NCBI RefSeq assembly: GCF_010183535.1
Contig: NC_071329.1
Coordinates: 12,958,001 to 13,022,000 of the forward strand
Origin: Caenorhabditis remanei
Taxonomy: Eukaryota; Nematoda; Chromadorea; Rhabditida; Rhabditidae
DNA: 64,000 nt
Direction of reading: 5' to 3'
The notes beneath the pieces are model-generated. The model did no database searches. It had not been told where the DNA came from and saw only the letters and a list, made by a program, of their open reading frames with translations. The position numbers and the translations under genes are program-made. This document shows, one piece after another, positions 1 to 10,837 of this stretch (positions are counted from its first letter, which is position 1; each line of letters begins with the position of its first letter).

Positions 1-1474
1 TCGAAATCAGACATGTTCCAGGTTCGAAATCCTCGACATCATCCCTTGGAAGTAAACCAATCGAGAAATCTCGTCGAGACAGTCGGAAGTCTTCTTCTCG
101 AAATGATTCTGGTTTGTTCACACCTGAAAAAAGTGAATAGCGAGTATTTTCAGTCGCATCACGAAGACAACTGAGAAGTGTTTCGAATAAATCAAAGAGG
201 CAATCAAACGTGTCAACTGATTCTTTGAGTACTGTATCAACAGGGAGATCTAGAGGAAGAAGTACTGCACGCAGAGATAATATCAATTCTGGTAGGAAAC
301 TTTCGATTGAAAACTGCAGTTCAACCCTTTCTGTATTTTAGTTGCCTCCCAGCGACAATCAAGAAGTCGTTCTGTATCAAGAAACAGAAGCAAAAGCAGA
401 AGCAGAAATCGTATGTCCCATTCCCACCTTTTGTTTTTTTACATTTTTTTAGGTGTCAATCGGGTAAAATCCGAATCTCCTGGAAAATCTAGTAAGTTTT
501 AGAATTCCGAACAAGTTTTTAATCTATTTTTTAGCGGGAGGACAACATGTGAGCAGAAAAGATGCTGCAATGAATAATGTTCTCAGTCCGACAAATGTCA
601 GTTTTATTTAAATTTAAGATGAATCACAAGTAGAGATTTTTTCAGAGAACTAACCGATTGGATCGTAGTCATTCTGCGCATCATGAGAGAACTTATCACG
701 AGAGACAAACGAAATCCAACGGAGTTTGGAATGAGACGTTCCCGAAAGGAACACTGATTGTAATCATTACTTTCATCATTATTCCTAATCCAAATTTGAT
801 ATTCAGATGTACACCGATGCTTCATACTTGAAACGTGAGCATCGTTCTGGAATTGGAATATTTGTTGCTCCTGGTCATGAGTTGAACAGATCTCAAAGAA
901 TTCGTGGACCAATTCAAGATAATAACTTCGCAGAGTTTATTGCAGTGAAAACGGCACTGGAAAATGCTTTGAAAAACGACACGTACAGGTTTGATATCAG
1001 CTCAGAAAGCTGGAAATATATTATTTATCGTTTAGAAACCAGAAAGTTGTTATCCGAACGGATTGTTTGGGTGTGATCGAAGCAATGAAAGGAACACAAA
1101 GCACGGCGTATCCATCAGTGAAATCCGAAGTAATAAAATTGGCGAATCAATTCCCAAGAGGAGTCGAATTCCAACATGTTTATGCTCATGAAGGAGATCC
1201 AGGAAATGAATTGGTTTGTTGACTTTTTGTCTTATTTAGGACATTTCAATCTTCTTTTCAGGCGGATATGTTTGCTGGAATTGCGAGTGAGAAAAGAGAT
1301 GTGTACGGTAGTGGATACAGAAGAAATCGCAGTGCTTCCAGAGGTATCGCAATACAAAATTTGTGATTTTGTTCCCAAAAAATATATATTTCAGAGAGAA
1401 ATCGTCAAAGGTCAAAGTCGAATGATCCATCGATAATTCGTAGCAGAAGTCACTCAATCCAAGGAAGACTTTGA
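1..1474 (+). CDS. rnh-1.1: RNase H1-family ribonuclease with RS-rich flanks (5' partial)
   Basis: Exons 1-111, 154-291, 342-410, 453-491, 535-596, 646-759, 807-988, 1036-1213, 1262-1343, 1395-1474; phases agree throughout and the stop is TGA at 1472. The last five exons hold an RNase H domain with all expected acidic and His positions: YTDAS, the Glu of NNFAEF, RTDCLGVIEAM, HVYAHEGDPGNELAD. Such enzymes cut RNA in RNA:DNA hybrids. The upstream exons encode an Arg/Ser-rich segment (SRSRSVSRNRSKSRSRN) and the C-terminus is again RS-rich, ending SHSIQGRL. The 5' end lies outside the window, so a hybrid-binding domain cannot be excluded. The symbol rests on remembered C. elegans gene order (ZK1290.6) and is uncertain; the RNase H call is firm. 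Confidence 0.8.
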
Positions 1475-3053
1475 GAAAAATCGGGCAAAGTCCATTCTTC
1501 GATGTCTAGAGTGCATTATATTTTTGTCAAAAAATGAAATTGCAAAAAGAAAAGAAAACAAAAGCAAACAAAGTTTGCAAGAATTCACATGAAATTCATC
1601 TCTGTCTATTTTGAAAGTCGTGATGCAAATAGAAGATGACAAGAGATAGGAATGGAAATAAAACCAACCACGTGTCTCTGTGTCTTTTTCGGGGTTATCA
1701 AACTGTAGTCGTTTGATTTCCGGAAGGTGAAAGTGTGCACCCGTGAAAATATCGTGTGTCTCTCTTTCAGAGGAAGGTGTCAAAAATGGACACATGATTC
1801 AACTGATAACAACAAAAAGGTGAATTGATAGGAGAAAACAGGGTGATTTTTGACTTCAACTACAACATGTTCTATTTAATATACGATGGTGTGTATTGGT
1901 CTGAAAAAAACATTTTGGAGCTGGATTAATATCAAAACTACCGTAAATATTATGTTATAACGGCACCTGTGTTATAACGGGACCTCATCTATACTCAGAA
2001 TTCATGAATATGATTATCCCGGTGGTTATTATTGGTTTTGATTAGAAGCAGCGTGATTAGTAACTTCTTGATCAGCAAATAGAATGTTCAAAAAAGCTTT
2101 TTTGTTTAATTTTTATGAGTTTCCGAAACCAAAAAATTTCTCTCGAAGGCAGTTGGAAAATATAACTGCATGCCGTTATAATAAAGTATTTACGGTAATT
2201 TTGGTGCGTGGTTATTCTCCGGTGTCTTAGATACTCTTCTCCTGGCAAACCAATGACACCGACTCAACGAAACAAATATTGACCATTAGTCTTCTTCCCA
2301 TCTCGAAGGTCCTTTTGCTCTTCACGTGCATTGGGTCATCTATCCCATTTCTTCTTCTTCCTTGTCCACTCTTTTTCTTTTTCAGAAACTCCGCCCATTT
2401 CTGCTATACTAAAGCTGGTCCAATGAGCTTGGTCGAGACAAGACATCTCTGTTTTTACTTTGTTTTTACTTTGTTTTTCTATCGAGTCCACCCAGTTTAT
2501 GTTTTTCTCATTCATTCCACTGTTCTCCCTTGTCTCTGAGTAGTCTAAATAACTTCCTATATGATCTCCGTCCCAACCACCACCCACCTATTGTATCTTT
2601 AATCAGTTCATTTTTCACCTCATGTGATTTGTATACTAGAGCTTAAAAGTTCATCATACGCAGACACGAAAAGAGGGCGCCGAAAACCAACCTCGATTTT
2701 CGAAAGTCACTTTTCTCTGTGTCTCTTCTTTCTCTCCGCTATCGAATCTTCTCGAACGTATTTCTTTTTTCTTTTCGTCCGAGCAGTCATCGTCTATTTC
2801 TCTTCCACCTGCACACTGTCTACTCACCGCCCCGTGGTATCCACGTGAACACTTCACATTTTTTCTTTGCATTGGAGGCGCCATCCCTTGCAGGTCTGAC
2901 AGAAAAAAATAGATAACGGTTCGGACATTACCCCTGCAAGCCATCCATTCGTCATTCATTGTCACAAATTGCGTACATACTTTTCTCATACTACTACTTT
3001 TTGATTCTTTTCTTTTCACCTCTTTTTCTAATTTTAAGGCATATTACAGAACA
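1475..3053. other. Intergenic DNA between the RNase H gene and the aldo-keto reductase
   Basis: No coding exon with a supported start, splice sites and phase was found. It contains one inverted-repeat element (1939-2196, listed separately) and pyrimidine-rich DNA from about 2280 to 3020 that probably holds the promoter and trans-splice region of the downstream gene. Short ORFs on both strands look like chance readings of this biased sequence. Confidence 0.6.
1939..2196. mobile_element. MITE with TACCGTAAA terminal inverted repeats (copy 1)
   Basis: Starts TACCGTAAATATTATGTTATAA and ends with the imperfect reverse complement (TTATAATAAAGTATTTACGGTA). The interior is related to the element at 28565-28840: both contain ATCTATACTCAG, TTAGAAGCA and a TTTAATTTTxATGAGTT block. 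No transposase is encoded, so this is a non-autonomous element. Confidence 0.75.
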
Positions 3054-4119
3054 ATGATTCCTTCTACAATCCTGTCAAACAACATCGAAATGCCGTTAAT
3101 TGGCCTTGGAACAACGCATTCCGGTGGTTATTATCATGATGCAGTCCTTCATTCAATTAACAAATGTGGATATCGTCTCATTGATACAGCTAAACGATAT
3201 GGAGTTGAAAAACAATTAGGAATTGCTGTGAATAACTGTTCGATTCCAAGAGAAGACCTCTTTTTATGCACAAAACTGTGGCCTGTTGATTGTGGAGATG
3301 CCGTTTTTGACGCATTCCGGACATCTTGTGAGAAATTACAAACAGATTATTTGGATATGTATATGATACACATGCCACAACTTCCGGATTGGATTGTGGA
3401 TCAGAAGGAAACAAAAGAGAAGACGTGGAGACAAATGGAACTTCTTTATGAAGATGGTGAGTGGCGACTGAGAATCTGAAATAATTAGAATTCTTTAACT
3501 TTCAGAACATGTCCGCTCAATCGGTGTCAGTAACTATTCGATCGATGATCTAGAAGAGTTGACGGAGTTTGCGAGTATACTCCCACACGCCAATCAAATT
3601 GAGTTCCACCCGTGGTTTCATCAGTCTGACCTCAAAAAGTACTCGGATGAAAATGGAATTCTCACGATGGGATACTGTCCACTAGCCAAGGGAAAGTATT
3701 TGGAAGATGAAACATTATGCCGAATTGCTCAGAAATATAACAAGTCTCCAGCTCAAATTTGTTTACGTTGGAGTGTTCAGCAAAATGTTCCAACTGTTCC
3801 CAAGAGTACAGATTCGAAGAGACTGAAAGAGAACACGGATGTTTTTGATTTTGAACTTTCTGAAGAGGATATGGATACACTTTCCTCATTTTCATCTCAG
3901 AATAGAAAGGTATGTAAATATCAATTCCTGTTTTTTCTGAAAAATTAAGATTATTTTCAGATCGTCGACCTCTCCAACATCTGCCAGAAGATGTCCCTTC
4001 CAGACGGCTACAAATTGAATGGACGTGTCTTTGGTGTTCCAGAAGATAACGAAAGAATGCAGAAGAGTTGCTCAAAATGTGCTCGAGATCACAATATTCC
4101 TCAACCTGTTTGTATATAA
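3054..4119 (+). CDS. Aldo-keto reductase (orthologue of C. elegans ZK1290.5 by position)
   Basis: Exons 3054-3456, 3506-3909, 3961-4119 give 321 aa, the usual length of an AKR barrel. The AKR catalytic tetrad is visible: Asp44 and Tyr49 in LIDTAKRYGVEKQLG, Lys74 in FLCTKLWP and His106 in LDMYMIHMPQ. Later family motifs also fit: RSIGVSNYSIDDLEEL, NQIEFHPWF, GYCPLAKG, and the NADPH-binding part VPTVPKSTDSKRLKENTDVFDFELSEED. It is expected to be a cytosolic NAD(P)H-dependent reductase of carbonyl compounds; the substrate cannot be told. The ATG opens the only long frame and lies 34 bp behind a T-rich stretch. A polyadenylation signal AATAAA is at about 4204. Confidence 0.9.
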
Positions 4120-4473
4120 TTTGTACATAATAACCTACTCAGAGCTTTCATTTACTTGCTTAATTTGTTGTGTTGTACCACAGGTATCATCTATGTTTCT
4201 TTCAATAAATTTGCCGAGATAATCAAGAAAAACGCGTCGTCAATTGAATTCCATCTCTATTGTCTTCTTATCCTTCTTCTTTTTCCCGAATCCTATCCGT
4301 TCTCCAGTCTCTTTTGTCTTCATTGTTTCAAGAAGGCAAAAGCTTCTGTCTCCTCGATCCAGGTCACCAACTCGTTTTCCTATCACTTTCACCTGTGGCT
4401 TCTTCTTCTCCTTTCTCTCCTCCCGACGGCTTATCCGCCGCCCATTCAGTCTCGAAACTAATCACAATCACTA
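4120..4473. other. Short intergenic region before wrt-1
   Basis: Carries the AKR 3' UTR with AATAAA near 4204, followed by about 250 bp of C/T-rich sequence directly upstream of the wrt-1 start codon. The several overlapping ORFs here are Ser/Leu/Phe-rich readings of pyrimidine tracts and are not called. Confidence 0.55.
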
Positions 4474-6804
4474 ATGGTGATGAACCCATTAACAGCAACT
4501 CTTCTTGCCGCTATTATTGGCACTGTAGCCTCTGCTTCATGCGGTTCTTCTGGAATTCCATTCAGATTTGAAGTTCTTCCTTCGGGACAACCAGTACTCG
4601 GATGTGGTTCACCGACTTGTTTTGGTTCTGAAAATGGAGGAAAAGATTTGAGACATGACTCGAATTTTATGGTGAGTAATGTATCTGCATACTGAAAGTG
4701 ACAATTATTTCATACTCAGATTTTGGCAAAACATTCTTTCTCAAAGAGAAGATTCTAATAAAACACAATTTATTTTTGAAATCAAGACTGGAAAACTGTT
4801 TTGCCTTTTTCAATTGAAAATGTCCAACTTTGAGAGTGTGTCATAGTAAAACTATTGTTCCCACAAAGTAAATTTTTTATGTATCGTACAGAATAAAAGC
4901 AGTGCTCCATTTTTGTAGTAGACAACTTTTTTGTACGGACACTGCCTAGAGAGTTATAGTAATTTTAAGAGGACAGCTCAAAAATCGCACTTTTTGCACT
5001 GGCCGATTTGAGGGAGAAATTACTTTGTCGATATGTAACTTGCTAGGGAGTGTTTGTATAAAAAAGTTGTAAACTGCAAAAATAATGTTCTACTTTTGAT
5101 CTGTACAATCCCATAAACAGCTATTTTCTGGGACACACTTTCAAAGTTGGGAATTTTCAACTGAAAAAGGCAAAATATGTTATCTTTTTGGGCGGTACTG
5201 TATCATTTCTTTTCTCATCTACTCCATCTTTGATTTTTTGCTCTAATCATAGCAAATACCTATCATAAATTGATCATCAAAATAACCCGTATAAATCTTC
5301 TTCTCAAACCTGTCTGCTAACAACGTTTCCGATATAAAGCGCGACACATCTATTTGAACTGATAAGCCGTCCTAGACTAAACCTGTTCTTTCTTTTGCAG
5401 GCCGGTCCAGACGGTGACGATGGATTCTTCCGTGAGGGAGATCTAGCTCGTGTTCGTGTCCGTAACTCCGATGCTCCAGCTCAAATGGCCAATTGTCCAC
5501 GTGAATTCTCCTCCTCATCTTGCTCGAATCCAATGACGTGGGTTGGAGGATTCAAGGCCAGTGAGAGTGGAGAGTGAGTGCTTGAAAATTAAATAAAACC
5601 AAAAGTTGTGAAATATTTTCAGTCTTTCCCTCCAATGCTGTCACTACGAAGGACTTCGTTTCGCCCAAGAAGTCGGGCGTCCAGTTGTTCATGCAGGAGA
5701 AGTGTATTCTGGAGGAGAGGTACTTCGTGATGGTCGTCAAACTGGATTCGATGCGATTTCCAATGTGAAGAAGATCACTTCTGGAAACGGAGAGTATGTT
5801 ATTCTGATTTCTACTTAATTCTGATTATCCCTTGTTTCAGTGTTGCCTATGAACTCACTGTCACTCGTATGAACTGTCTCCCAAATCCAGCTGAAGATAG
5901 CAATGAAGTCTCATTTGATATCCAGAGAGATATCGGAAGAATCCTCGAGAAAGTCGGAGAAACTGCTGCAAGTGGAGTCCAAACCAACCAAATCGAAGCT
6001 GATCAACGTCTTTCTCCATCAACTGATGTTCAATCTGATTCTTATGTTACTCCAACTGAATCTGATCCACAAGAAACGGTTGAACAATTCGTTCAAGTCG
6101 GAGAACAAGTCGTTCCAGTCACATCTGCCGGATATTATTACCCAGTTGCTTCTGGAGTTCCAGCGTGTTTCACTGGAGACGCAAAGGTCATGACCCCATC
6201 TGGAGAGAAGGAAATGCGTGATGTTCGTGTTGGAGATCTCGTTTTGACTTCTGAATATGGAAAGATGGTGTACACAAGAGTTTCCTCATGGCTTCACAGA
6301 CTTCCAGAAACCAAGGCTGCATTCATTAAATTGACAACTGATCATGGACCAGAAGTCTCCATGACTCCACAACATTTCATCTATAAGGCTGATTGCGTTA
6401 CCGAGGAGTTGGATCTTGTCTATGCAGAAGATATAAATAAGGGAGATTGTGTTATGGTAAAGGAAACAGAAAAGAGTACGTTAATCGAGGAAGGAATCTT
6501 AGCCTATTCTCCAAAAATTTCAGATCTTATCATGACAGTTGTCACTGCCAAATCTACATTCTACGAGACGGGAGTGTACGCTCCAATGACTGAAACTGGA
6601 GATTTGATCGTCGACGACGTCTACGCCTCCTGCCACAACGTCATCAAGACCAACACTTTGTCTCATACTTTCCTCAACTTGGCCACTGCAATGCAACAAA
6701 AAGTCCGTTCGATTCTTGGATTCTTCGAGGAAACTGGTCATCTCCCAGCCTCTTCTGAATTCTTCCTTAATATTATTGATGTTCTTTTGCCACATAAGTA
6801 CTAG
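4474..6804 (+). CDS. wrt-1: Warthog hedgehog-related protein with Hint domain
   Basis: Exons 4474-4671, 5401-5573, 5623-5793, 5841-6804 give 501 aa. Signal peptide at residues 1-21 (LTATLLAAIIGTVASA), then the Cys-rich Wart domain (SCGSSGIPFRFEVLPSGQPV, CGSPTCFG, LSLQCCHYEGL, GEVYSGGEV). A linker follows, then a Hint autoprocessing domain beginning at the Cys-Phe cleavage site in VPACFTGDAKVMTPSGE. TPQHFIYK supplies the Hint TxxH motif and VYASCHNV closes the domain. In Hedgehog proteins Hint cuts before this Cys and attaches a lipid to the amino part; worm Wrt proteins are thought to act in the cuticle or extracellular matrix. Intron 1 (729 bp) contains a mariner-like MITE. AATAAA lies at 6894. 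The symbol fits sequence and gene order. Confidence 0.92.
4800..5202. mobile_element. Mariner/Tc1-like MITE in wrt-1 intron 1
   Basis: Long imperfect inverted repeat. The left arm around 4800-4845 (TTTGCCTTTTTCAATTGAAA, then TTTGAGAGTGTGTCATAG) is matched in reverse at 5129-5174. The right end GGGCGGTACTGTA resembles Tc1-family tips (CAGTACxGxCCAAAAAGATA). The interior also folds back (TTTTTGTAGTAGACAACTTT against AAAAAGTTGTAAACTGCAAA). A second copy is at 38478-38940. The left tip is degenerate, so the left boundary is uncertain. Confidence 0.7.
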
Positions 6805-7121
6805 TCATCTCTTCCCAGAGACCTCCCTAATAACTAATAATTACATCTAATAAACCACTCCACTTGACATCTCGATCTTTCTGTTTTCTCCCAATAAAAA
6901 TGTTCACTAGCTTCTGACTTTTATTTTTGAAAACAAACAAGAGAAGACATATTGTTTCAGATTTATTATTATTAATTGAAATAATTATTAAATGTACAAA
7001 CTCGTTTTGATAATTGGCTCACTTTGGCTAGTGAATGGAGGGGAATGAATGGGAAGAAAGATCATCGAACTTGATAGGAAAGAGAACAAAAAGTAAATGA
7101 AATAAAGAATTAAAGATGAGT
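6805..7121. other. Convergent 3' region between wrt-1 and the Wart-domain gene
   Basis: Two genes end here tail to tail. A plus-strand AATAAA is at 6894 and a minus-strand signal (TTTATT on the plus strand) is at about 6961, so the two 3' UTRs probably meet or overlap by a few tens of bases. Confidence 0.6.
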
Positions 7122-8047
7122 TTAAGCTCTGCGAATTCCAGTCGATTGTCTTGGGAAAGTTGGTGGACGGTAGCGGAGTGGGTTGAAGACCTTTGGCTCT
7201 GGAGTGGTCTGAAAAAGATAATTCATATTTGGAATGAAAGTTGTATGATTGCTTACCGTAACCTCCTCTTCCTCCTCTTCCTCTTCAACTTCCTCTTCTC
7301 CGTCATTGCTCTCAACAACTTCAGCTTCATTATCATTTGTCTGCTCTCCTTCTGTCTCAAGTTGCTCAGTCTCCTCATCTTCCTCCTCAGCAACTGGAGT
7401 TGTTGGCTCTTGAGTGGTAGTCTTGACAACCTTTGGTGCAGAGGTAGTGGTGATTGGCTCGAAGTCAACTGGCTTCTCACCCTTGGCACAGATCATACGG
7501 TATACCCAGACACGGACTCCTCCTCTGAAATTTAGTCAGTTTACTTGACTAAACAATCAAACTTTTCAACATACTGTTCAGTTCTGGCGTTAGCAACAAA
7601 GTCATATTCAGCTCCTCCCTTATCTCCATAAAGATCCTTAGCAGCAACCTCTCCTCCCTCATAGAAACTTCCAGCAGAGACAACATCAGTTCCAACGTAA
7701 ATCTTGTTCTTGGATTGCATGGTACAGCAACGGAGCAAGATGCTCTCACCGTTTGGAGCCCATCTCATTCCGGAGAAGACATCGGTCTCGGCACGGCAAG
7801 AAGTTTGGTCCTAGAATTATAACATATTTGAATACGCGTTGGGAATAATAATAGAACTTACATCAATGCAACGTCTTCCAACTTCTCCACATGGAACTGG
7901 TCCACATTCTGCTTCAAGTGCTCCGTCCTCATAGACTGTCAGCTTACGAACAACTTGATTTTTAGAGCATTGAGAGCCCATGCGTACATTAGCATCCTTG
8001 GCTAATGCAGTGATAACTAGACAAGAAATAAGAGAAATAAGGAGCAT
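7122..8047 (-). CDS. Secreted Wart-domain-like hedgehog-related protein without Hint
   Basis: Exons (minus) 8047-7862, 7810-7575, 7524-7257, 7208-7122; phases agree, 258 aa. Signal peptide LLISLISCLVITALA, then a domain that aligns by eye with the Wart domain of neighbouring wrt-1: GSQC..LTVYEDGALEAECGPVPC matches SCGSS..FEVLPSGQPVLGCGSPTC, ILLRCCT matches LSLQCCH, and VVSAGSFYEGGEV matches VVHAGEVYSGGEV. After VWVYRMICAKGEKPVDFEP comes a Thr/Pro segment and a very acidic stretch (about 9 consecutive Glu), ending in basic TGIRRA. There is no Hint domain. It is likely an extracellular protein and an ancient local paralogue of wrt-1. The family assignment is by eye; the function is unknown. Confidence 0.75.
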
Positions 8048-9056
8048 AGCTATTTGGAAAAGTAAATGAGGAAGAAGGTGGTCGATTTGAAACGAGACGA
8101 CGACGACAGAAGGAGACAGATAAGATGAATGCGGGAGGACGGTACCCTCTGCGATGAGTAGTAGTTTACTGGGTTTATGGGTCACAGAGATGCGTCTTCA
8201 ACGGAAAGATCGAGATGGGTCAAGGCCTTGAATTGGAGAAAGTATTGAAGATGAAGAGACGATTGAGTGATACGGATGTCGGACACGGTGCGGACGGACC
8301 GAGTGTTGCGGAAAAAGTCCACGGAAAAAAGGGCGACAAGTAGAAGAAAATGTGTGGATGGATGGGGTATGTGTGTAGTGAAGGAGAAAACGGAATGAAT
8401 CAAAGCAAAAGTTGATTGCAATTCAATGAAATTCAGAAGGTTTTGCAGTAAAGATTTTAGGATCATCAAGGGATTGAATGGAGATTGAAATGAAACTCGC
8501 ATCAATCAAAAACTGAAATTTTCAATCAATAATGTTTCCAGAAGACACGAAAAAAAGAACAAATTTTGTCACTAGAGTTGCACGGTCCAAGATTATATCT
8601 ATAATGACCTCAAAAGTGAGCATGGCAATTGGGAAACTCATTCTTAAAACTCTTTCATGTCATGGTCACTGAAAGTCATAAGTTATTTAGGTGGACAAAG
8701 AGCAACCATTAAGTAAAGTTCAAACAGTTTTATTTTGAAAAACAATTAATGATGTCATCATAAAACAAATTTTAAAAATATATATTTAAAGCGAAAGAAG
8801 TTTATTTTCTAACTTCAATTCATACATTTCTTGGACCAGACCTATCTGAAAGAAGAATTCCACATCCGATTCCAACAAATCAATCCGATTAGTTCATTCA
8901 CTTTCAATTGTCCACCCTCTTCTTCTGTTCGTTTTTAGTTTTTATGTTTGCCCAAGAGAGCTCCACGCACTATAAAAGTTGTTATCAAACTGATTCCCTA
9001 TCAGTCGTTTCCTCTCTCTCTTTCTATTCCTATTTTGCTCTTTTTCCGACTGAATC
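8048..9056. other. Divergent intergenic region
   Basis: Lies between the start codons of the minus-strand Wart gene and the plus-strand membrane-protein gene, so it should hold both promoters. No further exon is supported; the 107-residue minus-strand frame at 8182-8505 has no splice or domain support. Confidence 0.5.
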
Positions 9057-10397
9057 ATGACTCAAACTATACCTCGACATGTGAGTCCTTATGCTCATGC
9101 TCCCAAGATTTTCGGATTAAAGTTCAAGGTAATTTGGTTGAATTCTTCAATTTCAGATAGATACATGTTCAATCCGATGAATTTCAGATTGCTTCCAGAG
9201 TAATGTTGGTTTTCGAATCAATTCTAGGCAAATTGATGTTGGTTTTATCGATTTGCTCTATAATCTATTCTCCTTCATGGTGTAAGTGTCTTATTAACTA
9301 TTGGATTATTGGAATGGATAGAATGAAACAAAAAAAGAAATTTCAGATCCCGTATTCGTGAATTTCGCATTTCTATTTTTTGTCATATTCTCCATCGTGA
9401 CTTATAACTTATGCCTCTCGAAGCAGTCGCCAATTTATTCGTATCCAATGCTCTCTTACCAAGTAATATCCCCAAATTTCCATTTTATATTCACTCCAAT
9501 TTCTTTTCGTTTTCATTTCAGTTAGTCACCATTTTCTGGTTACTCATTTGGTTATATGCTGCTCTTAGTGCAGTTGCCAGTGGAGTTATGTGGTCGCTGG
9601 AATCATTGGGAGGACCATCGTAAGAAATAGAAAAATTAGATTAGAGAAAAGAAAACAGTTGATTTCAGAACAAGCAGAATTCGTACATCTCACAACATAA
9701 AAGATCCAAATTATGCGAATCCAAATGAGACTCATCCAGAAACTGCTAGAGGTAAGAAAACAAAATAAACAATGAATTATACAGAATCTTACTTTTACAG
9801 CAATAAAATACGGATCTATCATCGCAGCAGTTTGTGTTATCTTGATTTGTCTGAAAATGCTTGCCTTCATAGTCGCCAGAAGGACATACTTCCAAACTCT
9901 CAAAATGCAACATGAATCAATTGAGCAATCTGTGAAGGTGGTTTCTATAAAACAGAGGTTTTGAGGCGAGGAGACCTGACATTATTCTGTAAATTTGTAA
10001 AAGAAAATTGAATACAAACTGAAAAGAAAAACAAATCAAAGCAGCCACAATCGACATAATATTATGATGAACCTCTCATTAATTGTTTGTAAATAAATTG
10101 TTGTATTTTTTTATTTCCCACACACATTTGCAACACATTCGCAAGCAATCGCTCGGGTCTCCTCGTCTATGAAAATAAATAATGAATTTTCAAAAGTCTA
10201 GTTATAGTGATAGTTAATTGCAGGATGATTCATTCGATGGAAGAATGGCAATTCTTGAGGAAGTGCAAGTAGAAGAGTACACACCTGAACCATCTCCAGC
10301 GCCGAGAAGAATGGTGAAAGCCGTCATGAATCAGTCAGAAGCGAGACTTTGGGCGAAGCACAACTCGTTGCCAAAATATGAAGAATCCGCTTTCTAA
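9057..10397 (+). CDS. Four-transmembrane protein, family not identified
   Basis: Exons 9057-9128, 9188-9281, 9347-9462, 9522-9619, 9669-9751, 9801-9937, 10224-10397; phases agree, 257 aa. Four hydrophobic segments: around SRVMLVFESILGKLMLVLSI, VNFAFLFFVIFSIVTYNL, LVTIFWLLIWLYAALSAVAS and SIIAAVCVILICLKMLAFIV. The layout (short cytosolic N-terminus, four helices, acidic cytosolic tail ending LPKYEESAF) resembles MARVEL or tetraspan membrane proteins, but no diagnostic motif was seen. The last intron is the longest (286 bp). If it is retained, the protein ends at 9963 after KVVSIKQRF with its own downstream A-rich 3' region, so two C-termini are possible. Confidence 0.75.
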
Positions 10398-10621
10398 TAT
10401 ATATATATATATAACCTCTTCTCTGTAAGACTCGAGCAACGTGGGTACTAGGGATTTGTTTTTGTATTAAAATGCATACCAGGCCCTCAGTGATCCATAC
10501 CATATTTTATGGGCCCGGGCTCCGGGTTACGGTAGTACGGTACTCAAATGTCAAAAATTTATTCTTTTGTTATTTATTTTTAAAGCTGATTATGCTCTAA
10601 AGTATTTTTCTTATTAAGAAT
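10398..10621. other. Intergenic DNA between the membrane-protein gene and the zinc-finger gene tail
   Basis: Begins with an (AT)n run at about 10397-10413 and includes a GC-rich stretch around 10510-10540. TTTATT near 10573 reads as AATAAA on the minus strand and would serve the zinc-finger gene tail at 10622-10699. Confidence 0.5.
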
Positions 10622-10699
10622 CTACGAAGAAACAGCAAGCGGGGCTTCTATCTTCAGAAGTGGCTGCACAATGTGCTCAATTTCCTCAATCGTTTCTCA
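10622..10699 (-). pseudogene. Probable detached C-terminal end of the 24.6-26.0 kb zinc-finger gene
   Basis: The minus strand reads ETIEEIEHIVQPLLKIEAPL and then AVSS before a stop at 10622, with an AATAAA signal about 50 bp further on. The HIVQPLL piece resembles the end of the intact paralogue (DDVMQPL and stop at 26477). It abuts the outer end of the retrotransposon at 10700, and the zinc-finger gene body abuts the other end at 24553. The two pieces are therefore inferred to be one exon split by the insertion. The frames do not join perfectly across it and no clear target duplication is present. Confidence 0.5.
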
Positions 10700-10726
10700 T
10701 GTCGCGACGGTTTGTGGGGTGGTGAG
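10700..10726 (-). repeat. 27-bp remnant of a third BEL/Pao LTR end
   Basis: TGTCGCGACGGTTTGTGGGG plus seven more bases is identical to the outer 27 bp of the LTR at 24058. It is followed directly by pol-start sequence at 10727, marking a deletion junction. Confidence 0.9.
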
Positions 10727-10837
10727 CAACCTAGTTGCCGAAATGTCGTTCGTTGACGATTTCAACGATTTGTAGATGCCACTCGGTGGTTTATTGATCG
10801 GAGGTTCCATCCTCCCTGTCACGAAAAAACTTGCCAT
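10727..10837 (-). pseudogene. Truncated start of pol in the second unit
   Basis: Matches the first 37 codons of the full pol at 19975 (MASFFVTGRMEPPINK...), with one visible Ser-to-Pro difference. It then breaks at 10726 into LTR end sequence. All enzymatic domains are missing, so this unit depends on another copy for reverse transcription. Confidence 0.85.

Noticed and set aside
20..45. GGTTCGAAATCC resembling a tRNA B box
   Set aside because: Lies in an in-phase coding exon of the RNase H gene and no A box or cloverleaf surrounds it.
3662..4075. 137-aa minus-strand ORF opposite the aldo-keto reductase
   Set aside because: Antisense shadow; the plus strand has the catalytic tetrad and consistent splice phases.
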